Assembly: GCA_964461135.1 (NCBI GenBank) | Contig: CAYWTB010000153.1 | Location: forward strand, 1-5,402 | Direction of reading: 5' to 3' | Length of the DNA: 5,402 nucleotides | From: RQOF01 sp964461135 | GTDB lineage: Bacteria > Calditrichota > Calditrichia > RBG-13-44-9 | In this document: positions 1 to 5,402 of the stretch, one piece after another | Layout of the letters: each line of letters starts with the position of its first letter | How positions within the stretch are numbered: position 1 is the first letter of the stretch | Translations under genes and position numbers: made by a program | Notes under the pieces: model-generated | What the model was told of the DNA's origin: nothing | Databases searched by the model: none | Seen by the model: the letters and a program-made list of their open reading frames with translations, nothing else

Positions 1-220
1 TAACTGCCAACTATTAACTTAATTGATCAGTATCAGACTTTTCGGAGTGGACTCATACTTACAGGTTTAAATACCGGATAAATCCGTGCGATTTGAATCC
101 GGTACCTACCCAATTAAATCATAAAACAAAGAATAGTACGTCCGGGATTTTCTGCAGGATTCATTACAATTTTTGATTCAGCACAAATTCAGCTGTAAGG
201 GTTTCGGTTCTATTCATAAT
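1..220. other. Non-coding stretch beyond the operon terminator
   Basis: Together with 221-357 this is a gene-free region of 357 bases. Every frame is broken by stops; the longest start-to-stop readings I find are under 20 codons, without ribosome sites. Apart from the hairpin at 72-104 I see only a weak imperfect inverted repeat (AGTAT 29-33 with ATACT 55-59) around GAGT-GG-ACTC (45-54). I could not fit a tRNA, a known riboswitch or a repeat array to it. Confidence 0.6.
72..104. other. Imperfect hairpin in the non-coding region
   Basis: TACCGGAT (72-79) pairs with ATCCGGTA (97-104); inside it AAAT (80-83) pairs with ATTT (91-94), leaving a 2-base bulge (95-96) and a 7-base loop. A competing shorter hairpin, CGGAT-AA-ATCCG (75-86), uses part of the same left arm. 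Neither strand has a T-run directly after it, so it does not look like a standard terminator. Strand and role cannot be assigned. Confidence 0.5.
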
Positions 221-252
221 AAAAAAACAGGGGACACGGTACGTGTCCCCTG
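221..252 (-). terminator. Strong intrinsic terminator
   Basis: On the minus strand, CAGGGGACACG (252-242) pairs perfectly with CGTGTCCCCTG (238-228), an 11-bp GC-rich stem with a 3-base loop (241-239). Seven Ts follow at once (227-221). It lies 105 bases beyond the stop of the PEGA gene and would end the operon transcript. On the plus strand the stem is preceded by As and not followed by a T-run, so it should work mainly in the minus direction. Confidence 0.92.
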
Positions 253-288
253 CGGAGTTGGGAGGGAGGTTTTTGACCTTTTCAGGTC
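221..288 (-). ncRNA. Candidate small RNA, about 68 nt, with a C-rich linker
   Basis: If transcription starts at G288 from the promoter just upstream, the RNA would begin directly with a 5-bp hairpin, GACCU-GAAA-AGGUC (288-275), capped by a GNRA tetraloop. A single-stranded linker follows, AAAAA then CCUCCCUCCC then AACUCCG (274-253), and then the 11-bp terminator hairpin and U7. Hairpin, unpaired seed and terminator is the usual plan of trans-acting bacterial sRNAs, and CCUCCC is complementary to Shine-Dalgarno sequences. I recognise no known family. It could equally be a 3'-UTR fragment of the operon mRNA, or plain UTR. Confidence 0.35.
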
Positions 289-294
289 GTTTTC

Positions 295-323
295 AAAATA
301 AATAAAAATTGTTCCTTTGTCAA
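295..323 (-). promoter_or_regulatory. Sigma70-like promoter just downstream of the operon
   Basis: Minus strand: perfect -35 TTGACA (323-318), a spacer of exactly 17 bases (317-301), and TATTTT (300-295), 4 of 6 matches to TATAAT. The expected start is G288, seven bases after the -10. If the host uses Bacteroidetes-type promoters, the relevant element would instead be TAnnTTTG; TATTTTG here is one base short of it. The region is AT-rich, so a chance match is possible, but the exact -35, ideal spacing and closely placed terminator argue for function. Confidence 0.45.
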
Positions 324-357
324 GTGTTTTTTCCAGCAGTTTTGTAATTTTTTTTTA

Positions 358-1119
358 TTAATGGATAACGGTGTAAATCAATCCTCCCAAAAGTACGTAT
401 GAAACTCCCAGGGATATATCAGACCAGCGGTCATATTTTTGAGTATTATCCCAGTATTTTTTAATCAGGGCGGGATTCCCGGTCATATTGTACTTTTCGA
501 AATTATCATCGGCCACATTTTTAAAATAAAAGGCCAGCCAGTGTGTGATAACAGTCCCGGTCAGAAAAACAAATTTGGTCTTGAGCCGGGAATGAATCAG
601 GGAATAGGAAAATGAATTGTTTTCTTCCGCGGCAGAAATTTTGAGCGGTTCCAGAGTAAACATCCGGGGATCTGTTCTTTTAAGAACGAAACTCTGGCTT
701 TTAAAACCTGATTTCTCAAGGGTAAATGTTTTTCCCCGATAGGTTTCATAATCCACACTGGCAGGAGTTAATCCCAGAAAATTATTTTCCTGCAGAAGTT
801 TGGCATGAAAAGGAACTGAGTTGATTTTTACCATATTGGGAAACTGCATGAAAATTGAGGTATCCTGTCCGGTGGTTATGAAAATATCCTTGCTGACATT
901 CGAGGTATTCCAGAGTCCCTCCTCGTTCGATATGGCTTCAATGGTATAATGCCCGGGCTTAATTGCCAGTTTTTCAATGGGGGTTTCACCAATTAATATG
1001 GAGTTTAACCGGATCCGGATATTTTTCAGACTGGAATAAATTGTTATGTGGGCAGTTTCCTCCTGTGCTTGCAAAGTTATCCCCAATATCATAATAAAGA
1101 TGAAGATGGAATTTTTCAT
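358..1119 (-). CDS. PEGA-domain envelope protein with two C-terminal hydrophobic segments
   Basis: 253 residues, last gene of the operon. Residues 1-18 are a signal peptide (hydrophobic 5-16, cleavage near LQAQ). Residues 24-66 match a PEGA domain: beta-strands around HITIYSS and IRIRLNS, then the family-typical ILIGETPIEKLAIKPGHYTI (41-60). A second, more diverged PEGA-like unit lies at about 97-146 (VKINSVPFHAKL, LGLTPASVDY, FTLEKSGFKSQSF). Hydrophobic segments at 183-199 and 235-252 flank a charged, aromatic linker (200-234, with DDNFEKY, KKYW and KYDRWSD). If they are membrane spans, the PEGA units face the periplasm and the linker the cytoplasm. The C-terminal layout recalls DUF5683-type proteins, but I cannot confirm that. 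PEGA domains are small surface or envelope modules with no enzymatic role. The start ATG overlaps the preceding TAA by one base, with GGGAAG 5 bases upstream, so it is probably coupled to the lipoprotein gene. Specific function unknown. Confidence 0.88.
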   Translation of the reverse strand: MKNSIFIFIMILGITLQAQEETAHITIYSSLKNIRIRLNSILIGETPIEKLAIKPGHYTIEAISNEEGLWNTSNVSKDIFITTGQDTSIFMQFPNMVKINSVPFHAKLLQENNFLGLTPASVDYETYRGKTFTLEKSGFKSQSFVLKRTDPRMFTLEPLKISAAEENNSFSYSLIHSRLKTKFVFLTGTVITHWLAFYFKNVADDNFEKYNMTGNPALIKKYWDNTQKYDRWSDISLGVSYVLLGGLIYTVIH

Positions 1120-1137
1120 TATTGCTTCCCATTCCCC
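1117..1137 (-). promoter_or_regulatory. TAATG stop/start overlap and ribosome site of the PEGA gene
   Basis: The lipoprotein gene's TAA (1121-1119) shares one A with the PEGA gene's ATG (1119-1117). Two purine-rich sites precede it within the upstream coding sequence: GGGGAA (1137-1132) and GGGAAG (1130-1125, 5 bases from the start). The second is the better placed. Same coupling geometry as the first junction. Confidence 0.7.
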
Positions 1138-2312
1138 TTTTTGTTCATGTGATTTCCCACGCAGATGATATCATCATTTGCGGTGTGGAGATAAAGTCTG
1201 TCCCTGTAAATTATTGGCGATGATTTCAGGGGTTTACTGAATTGAATCCGGGATATTTCATCTCCGGTGTATCGTGAGAGAATATAGAAGTTTTTATCCC
1301 ATGATCCCACATATACATAGTTGGTACCCACCAGTGGGGTTGTATTAATGATTCCTTCTGTGGTGAATTTCCATAATACTTTCCCGTTGTCCGCCTGCAG
1401 GGCCACAATTTCATGGGCATTATTACCAAAATACACGGTGCCGTCCCGGTAAGCGGCATTTGCATAAATGGATCCTCCGGTAGATGTTTGCCAGACGATC
1501 TTTCCTGAATCTGCGGTCAGCGCATAAAAAATACCGGCAGTTGTCCCGATAAATATCCTGTCATTGGCAAGAACCGGTCCATTATAGCAGTTTGACTTCA
1601 GGTCGGTGGTCCAGATGCTTGTCCCGGATTTGCCATCAATGCAGTATAAATTGCCTTTAATATCAGTGAAATATATTCTGCCGTTCTGCTCTGCAGGGAT
1701 TCCCAGGAGGGATGCGTGGGCTGGAAAATGCCAGATTTTTTTACCGTTGTTTTTTTCCACGCAGAACAGTAGCCCTTCTTTGGTGCCGGCATAAATATAT
1801 TGATTCCAGACAAGGGGCGATGTATAGATATGAGGTAGTTTAATTTCCCATTTTTTCTTAAGATCCAGTAGATTTAGGGCAACCAGAGTTTCCTGTCCCA
1901 GATTGGCGCCAAAATACAGGTAGGTACTATCTATAACGGGTGCATGTTCAAAGCCCGGAGCAATACGGCCATCTCCCAAGATACCTTCTCTTGCCACATC
2001 AACCAGACCGAGATTGCCATTCTGGGAGGTGAATATCAGATAATCTGCTAAGGCCAGGGGTTGATCGGTAATCACCGACTTGTACCCCTTTTTCCAGATA
2101 ATATCATAGGGAGGTTCCACATCCGTATCCACTGCATTCCAGCGAGAATTGGAGTGATAAACTGTTAGCCAGGCATCCCTGTTTTTCTGGTTCAGATCTT
2201 CCTGACTGATTTTGAGCTTAGTCAGCCCGCTGCAGGCCATTGAAGCAGCCAGCAGAAGGAGAAAAAGAATGTGTATATTCCTGCCCTTCAGTATTTTATT
2301 CACTTTTCGCAT
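1119..2312 (-). CDS. BamB-like PQQ-repeat beta-propeller lipoprotein
   Basis: 397 residues from the ATG at 2312. A GTG at 2324 would add four residues (MGLL), but the ATG forms a TAATG overlap with the stop of the preceding gene and has a GGTGGGA ribosome site 6 bases upstream, so I prefer it. Basic N-terminus, hydrophobic core 14-24, then a lipobox-like ASMAC with Cys at 27; the -3 Ser is not the classical Leu, so lipidation is likely rather than certain. From about residue 90 the protein is a tandem of PQQ/quinoprotein-type blades about 40 residues apart, each with a Y-x-G...AL...G-K-x-x-W pattern: 131-156, 172-195, 212-235, 252-275, 292-315, 332-355, with weaker blades at 91-106 and 372-385, giving seven or eight blades. 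I see no catalytic quinoprotein features, so a scaffold role fits best. BamB, a lipoprotein partner of BamA, has the same plan, and this gene directly follows an Omp85-type gene. Partnership with that protein is inference. Confidence 0.9.
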   Translation of the reverse strand: MRKVNKILKGRNIHILFLLLLAASMACSGLTKLKISQEDLNQKNRDAWLTVYHSNSRWNAVDTDVEPPYDIIWKKGYKSVITDQPLALADYLIFTSQNGNLGLVDVAREGILGDGRIAPGFEHAPVIDSTYLYFGANLGQETLVALNLLDLKKKWEIKLPHIYTSPLVWNQYIYAGTKEGLLFCVEKNNGKKIWHFPAHASLLGIPAEQNGRIYFTDIKGNLYCIDGKSGTSIWTTDLKSNCYNGPVLANDRIFIGTTAGIFYALTADSGKIVWQTSTGGSIYANAAYRDGTVYFGNNAHEIVALQADNGKVLWKFTTEGIINTTPLVGTNYVYVGSWDKNFYILSRYTGDEISRIQFSKPLKSSPIIYRDRLYLHTANDDIICVGNHMNKKGNGKQ

Positions 2313-2325
2313 TAGAAGTCCCACC
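2310..2325 (-). promoter_or_regulatory. TAATG stop/start overlap and ribosome site of the lipoprotein gene
   Basis: On the minus strand the barrel gene's TAA (2314-2312) shares its last A with the ATG (2312-2310) of the next gene. GGTGGGA at 2325-2319 lies 6 bases upstream and is a fair Shine-Dalgarno. This arrangement is typical of termination-reinitiation coupling and decides the ATG over the GTG at 2324. Confidence 0.7.
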
Positions 2326-5152
2326 CGAAAAAGAATTGTGTAAACCAGTCTGATGTTATTCGTCTGAAATCTGTTTTTTTACCAATATCTAATCTGAGCA
2401 CCAGAAATCCGCCAAAATTCATACGGAAACCGAAACCGGCACTTCCGATCAACTCCCTCCATTCATTATTCCAGGCATTTCCGGCATCCAGGAACAGTGC
2501 GCCGTGGATGGCTCTGAACCCCAGCCCCATGAATGGAAATTTTACTCCCAGATAGTCAATAAACGGAAAGCGTAATTCATTGGAAACCAGGAAGATCTTT
2601 TCACCGCGTATGGACCATTGCCGGTAACCGCGGAGATCCCAACTTCCCCCCAGGTAATACCAGCGGGCATCTTTTCCCTCATTATACAGTAACAGGACTC
2701 TGATTGCATGAGTGAGACGTGGTGCCAGACGGGTGTATTGCCGCATATCGGCCAGAAAGGTATAATAATTTACATTAGACCAGCGCAGATCATAGGTATT
2801 ACCGACAGTAATATTGTATCGATGACCCTCCATGGGGCCTGTATACCACCAGATTGAATTATCAGATATAAAGGATATGGAGTTTGAGGTGAGGATGGAA
2901 TGCCTGCGGTTGAATCCCAGAATATCTTTATCCGAATAACTCAGATTGGTGTTGAATTCCATGCGGTTAAACTGTGAGAAGGGATAGCTTATGGTAAAAA
3001 AGCCACCCACCCGGTCTTCATAATAGTAACTGTCCTTATAATTGAAATATCTCCCTGAGAAACGAAACAGGCCGTAAGCATAATTGGTACGCTTTTCAAG
3101 AGAGACTTTTGTTATGGCACCGTTAAAGCTTTTAAAGAATTCACCCCGTGTTTGTGCATTATTGTAGAGCATAAAATAATATTGATCGTTACCAAGGATG
3201 TCTGTGAAAGCAAAAACTGCTCCTCCCATGGTTCCCCAGAACGGGTCCTGGCTGACCTGGGCCTGGGCAATATCCAAATCATATTTTTTTTGATAGCGGA
3301 ATTTTGATTGTATTTTACTGCCGGCCACACGACTGAATTCCCACTGCCGGTGACCAACCATCCGATCATTCTGGACAAATGTTTTGGTTGAATCAATTTT
3401 ATGGCTGACCTCATCCATCATTCGGATTTCAAAACGATTGTTTTCATAAACAGTGAACAGTAAACGGTCCTTGTCGGCCCATTCCGGATCGAATGCTGCA
3501 TTAATAAACCGGGATATTTGTTTTACCTTTACCTGTCTGTAAATGTCGGCTTGCCATTGGGAAAGATCTGAAAGATCAGCAACCCATAAATTCAGCGAGG
3601 TATCCCTGTCTGATGTAAAAGCAATATAATTGCCATCGGGAGACCAGACCGGCGTGTTATCCTGGTATTCACCGTAAGTCAGATAGTAAATGAGGTCAGT
3701 ATCCAAATCATAAACAAACAAATTATAGCACCACTTTTTGCCATATTGGGTCCGGTCTGATGAAAAAACGATTTTTTTTTCATCAGGGGAAAAGGAAGGT
3801 GAACGATCCTCATAATAATCATCCGTGAGGCGGACCAGGCGGTTGTTTGACCATTCAAACAGATAAATATCTTGCTTGCCGGAGAAGTCAACGGCACTGA
3901 AAACGATTTTTTGACCATCCGGTGAAAATGATGGTGATGATACACTGACAATCTGGGGCCAGTTATATTTTTTGATTACCCGTTTTTCAGGGATGTTGAA
4001 AATATACAGGGCATCGGTTTCCCCGCTTTTCGAGGAAAAGGCCAGATTCCCTTTTTTGTCCACATCAATTTTGCTTGAAAAAAGATGGAACGATTCAAAA
4101 TCCGAGGTTCTTTCACCCTTAACCAGAATTTCTGCTTTTTCCCGTTGCTTTAAGTGAATAGGTTTAAGATCCCTCATATATATATTTGAATAACCACCCC
4201 GGTTACCAAAGAAAACCACTTTCTCCTCATTCAACTGGTCAAGGTAATAAGTGGGTTTAAAGTTATACCCCCGGGTAACGATGGAATAAGTTATCATTTT
4301 TGAAAAGTCATTATCCTGCAGGAGAGGGTAATATTTTTTCTTGAGATAATAAAGCCATTCAACATCAAATTCCTCATAGGATTTACCCACCACATCCCGG
4401 AAAACATCGGAGAATTTTCCATATTTCCAGATTTCTTCCATCATGCGAAGAATTTTCTCTTCGCCATAAGTCTCACCAATATAACTGAGGATCGCCTGAC
4501 CTTCTTTGTACATCATGAAGGTACCGTAAATCTGGTATATCTGGGACAGGGGTACGATGTAATTATTAAGCACCGCGTCCCGCATCACCATTTCAGCCTG
4601 TGCATCCCATTTACTGGACCAGTACTCGGCCAGACCTTCAACGTACCACAGTGGCGGATAGGTACCTTCGAAACGTGAATGTTCCTTGTTGACGAAATAA
4701 ACCTTGCTATGCATGAACACATGCACCAGTTCATGAAAAATTACTTTACGGAATGAATTGATATTACCGTCACTGGGAATAACTACCCGTCCCTTCAGGA
4801 ATTCGAAAAAGCCCCCCACACCTTCAGGGACAAAACTGGGAGTGATATTCGTCTGCTGGAAATGAAGATGCGAACTATAAAATATTAAAGGAATCCGTCG
4901 ATTGATGGTGAAATTGAATTTGTTTTCCAGGTAGCGGTAACTTTCTTCCGCAAATGCTGCACCCTTTTCAGCCAGTTCTTCCATCTCCGGATAATAGTAA
5001 ATATCAAAGTGGTCAGTGCGCAGAATTTGCCATTTGAAATCCGTGTACTGAACTTTGTTTCTACCAAAATAGTACCATTGAGCAGTTAGATTTTGCGGAA
5101 TAATAAAGATGATAGATAACAAGATGGGGAAAAGTAACGATAACGCTTTCAT
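2312..5152 (-). CDS. Outer-membrane protein: gluzincin peptidase domain + PD40 (TolB-like) propeller + Omp85/BamA-type barrel
   Basis: 946 residues, first gene of the operon. Residues 1-24 are a signal peptide (hydrophobic 4-19, likely cleavage near TAQ). Residues about 40-280 form a peptidase-MA-like domain: HELVH at 140-144 gives the HExxH zinc site, and EGLAEY at 172-177 supplies the Glu expected as third ligand in gluzincins (E172), so the site looks intact. Residues about 295-585 are a beta-propeller with about six blades; PD40 motifs are clear at 407-420 (SFSPDGQKIVFS), 452-466 and 501-515 (VWSPDGNYIAFTSDR). Residues about 635-946 look like an Omp85 barrel: LRGY at 840-843 matches the VRGF/Y motif of loop 6, FLDAGNAW follows at 887-894, and the protein ends in Phe (FFGWDF) like a beta-signal. 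No POTRA domain is visible. By family topology, the peptidase and propeller would be periplasmic and the barrel in the outer membrane. ATG at 5152 is the first Met after an in-frame TAA at 5161-5159. Such proteins are often labelled 'biopolymer transporter Tol' or 'BamA/TamA family'; the true substrate is unknown. Confidence 0.93.
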   Translation of the reverse strand: MKALSLLFPILLSIIFIIPQNLTAQWYYFGRNKVQYTDFKWQILRTDHFDIYYYPEMEELAEKGAAFAEESYRYLENKFNFTINRRIPLIFYSSHLHFQQTNITPSFVPEGVGGFFEFLKGRVVIPSDGNINSFRKVIFHELVHVFMHSKVYFVNKEHSRFEGTYPPLWYVEGLAEYWSSKWDAQAEMVMRDAVLNNYIVPLSQIYQIYGTFMMYKEGQAILSYIGETYGEEKILRMMEEIWKYGKFSDVFRDVVGKSYEEFDVEWLYYLKKKYYPLLQDNDFSKMITYSIVTRGYNFKPTYYLDQLNEEKVVFFGNRGGYSNIYMRDLKPIHLKQREKAEILVKGERTSDFESFHLFSSKIDVDKKGNLAFSSKSGETDALYIFNIPEKRVIKKYNWPQIVSVSSPSFSPDGQKIVFSAVDFSGKQDIYLFEWSNNRLVRLTDDYYEDRSPSFSPDEKKIVFSSDRTQYGKKWCYNLFVYDLDTDLIYYLTYGEYQDNTPVWSPDGNYIAFTSDRDTSLNLWVADLSDLSQWQADIYRQVKVKQISRFINAAFDPEWADKDRLLFTVYENNRFEIRMMDEVSHKIDSTKTFVQNDRMVGHRQWEFSRVAGSKIQSKFRYQKKYDLDIAQAQVSQDPFWGTMGGAVFAFTDILGNDQYYFMLYNNAQTRGEFFKSFNGAITKVSLEKRTNYAYGLFRFSGRYFNYKDSYYYEDRVGGFFTISYPFSQFNRMEFNTNLSYSDKDILGFNRRHSILTSNSISFISDNSIWWYTGPMEGHRYNITVGNTYDLRWSNVNYYTFLADMRQYTRLAPRLTHAIRVLLLYNEGKDARWYYLGGSWDLRGYRQWSIRGEKIFLVSNELRFPFIDYLGVKFPFMGLGFRAIHGALFLDAGNAWNNEWRELIGSAGFGFRMNFGGFLVLRLDIGKKTDFRRITSDWFTQFFFGWDF
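3757..3786. repeat. Perfect 12-bp inverted repeat with an A9 tract inside the barrel-protein gene
   Basis: CTGATGAAAAAA (3757-3768) and TTTTTTCATCAG (3775-3786) are exact reverse complements around a 6-base centre. The stretch encodes PDEKKIVFSSDR in a propeller blade (residues about 456-467). The coding strand carries nine consecutive As across the E-K-K-I codons (3780-3772). The reading frame is intact in this copy. Confidence 0.75.
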
Positions 5153-5203
5153 GTTGGATTATAAATTTTATTTTTGAAAAAAATAAATTAACCAGATTAA
5201 TTT

Positions 5204-5216
5204 GTTACAATGTAAC
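5204..5216. promoter_or_regulatory. Candidate operator palindrome upstream of the operon
   Basis: GTTACA-A-TGTAAC is a perfect inverted repeat with 6-base arms and a 1-base centre, 51 bases upstream of the first start codon. That is where an operator overlapping a -35 region would sit. On the minus strand it contains TTGTAA, followed after 17 bases by TTTATT, which is a possible but weak promoter pair. Regulator unknown. Confidence 0.3.
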
Positions 5217-5270
5217 CCTTTGAAAAGTTCACCATTAAATCATTCTATTTAAAATATAATCGAAATACTT

Positions 5271-5293
5271 GACTTTATGCATGAGAAAAAGTC
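5271..5293. other. Short inverted repeat in the operon's upstream region
   Basis: GACTTT (5271-5276) and AAAGTC (5288-5293) form perfect 6-base arms around an 11-base centre containing ATGCAT. It lies about 120 bases upstream of the first gene. It could be a dimeric-regulator site or chance in AT-rich DNA. On the plus strand an AT-rich run follows, but the stem is too weak for a terminator. Confidence 0.25.
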
Positions 5294-5402
5294 GTTTATA
5301 AAAAAATATTTAGGCCATCTTTGCAGACCAGCACACTTACTGTATTCTCCTGTTTTCCGCACGCTTCAAAAAAATCTGCTGTAGTCCCTTATTTTACTGA
5401 TA

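Larger units (their letters stand above)
5153..5402. other. AT-rich leader and upstream region of the operon
   Basis: No gene I can support. The 40 bases before the ATG at 5152 are nearly all A and T (minus strand ends TTTATAATCCAAC-ATG) and hold no Shine-Dalgarno, as is common for Bacteroidetes-type leaders. No convincing consensus promoter is seen on the minus strand; the operon promoter is probably here but of a non-canonical or weak type. Confidence 0.55.

Noticed and set aside
80..115. tRNA-like T-arm (TTCAAATC on the minus strand)
   Set aside because: The flanking bases do not form a T-stem and no acceptor or anticodon arms can be folded around it.
164..217. 17-codon minus-strand ORF directly after the terminator
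   Set aside because: No ribosome site, very short, and no similarity I can recognise.
1606..1794. Plus-strand ORF of 62 codons, and other overlapping ORFs such as 1226-1465, 3112-3414, 3679-3951, 3972-4157 and 4885-5067
   Set aside because: All lie inside the three well-supported genes in other frames and their translations show no family features.
2313..2324. GTG start adding four residues to the lipoprotein
   Set aside because: The ATG at 2312 has the better-spaced ribosome site, gives the TAATG overlap also seen at the next junction, and yields a typical lipoprotein signal.
5269..5302. Plus-strand promoter TTGACT...TATAAA
   Set aside because: The spacing is 21-22 bases, too long for a sigma70 promoter, and no supported plus-strand gene follows in the window.
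5277..5384. 35-codon plus-strand ORF (MHEKKSFIKKYL...), basic and K-rich
   Set aside because: No ribosome site, it starts inside an inverted repeat, and the length is within chance for this composition. No recognisable family.
5366..5401. Possible C-terminal tail of a minus-strand gene entering from the right (ends TGA)
   Set aside because: Only 11 codons are visible, which is not enough to tell a gene end from chance.

Overview
The window carries one compact minus-strand operon of three cell-envelope genes. It occupies 358-5152 and is flanked by two non-coding stretches (1-357 and 5153-5402). All three products have N-terminal export signals. The main protein ends in an outer-membrane beta-barrel with a terminal Phe, so the host is a diderm. 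The PD40 propeller, the PEGA domain, the AT-rich leader without a clear Shine-Dalgarno, and the moderate-to-low GC suggest the Fibrobacteres-Chlorobi-Bacteroidetes superphylum or a nearby uncultured lineage (Ignavibacteria, Calditrichota or Marinimicrobia type). That placement is inference; no phylogenetic marker gene is present.

Layout in the direction of transcription (right to left). 5402-5153 is an AT-rich leader with two short inverted repeats that could be operators. 5152-2312 encodes a 946-residue protein that joins a gluzincin-type metallopeptidase domain (HELVH), a TolB-like PD40 beta-propeller and an Omp85/BamA-type beta-barrel. 2312-1119 encodes a predicted lipoprotein made almost wholly of PQQ-type beta-propeller repeats and similar in plan to BamB. 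1119-358 encodes a PEGA-domain protein with a signal peptide and two C-terminal hydrophobic segments. Both gene junctions are TAATG overlaps, in which the stop shares one base with the next start, so the three proteins are probably made by coupled translation and act together.

Downstream of the operon (357-221, minus strand) there is a sigma70-like promoter (TTGACA, 17-base spacer, TATTTT), then a GNRA-capped hairpin, a C-rich linker (CCUCCCUCCC) and a strong intrinsic terminator. This could be simply the operon's 3' UTR and terminator, but the parts are arranged like a small RNA gene of about 68 nt. Bases 1-220 hold one further stable hairpin (72-104) and no gene that I can support.

Most likely working model (inference): an outer-membrane Omp85-like protein whose POTRA domains are replaced by a peptidase and propeller works in the periplasm with a BamB-like lipoprotein and a PEGA-domain envelope protein, in assembly, secretion or proteolytic quality control at the outer membrane. 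The substrate cannot be read from the sequence.
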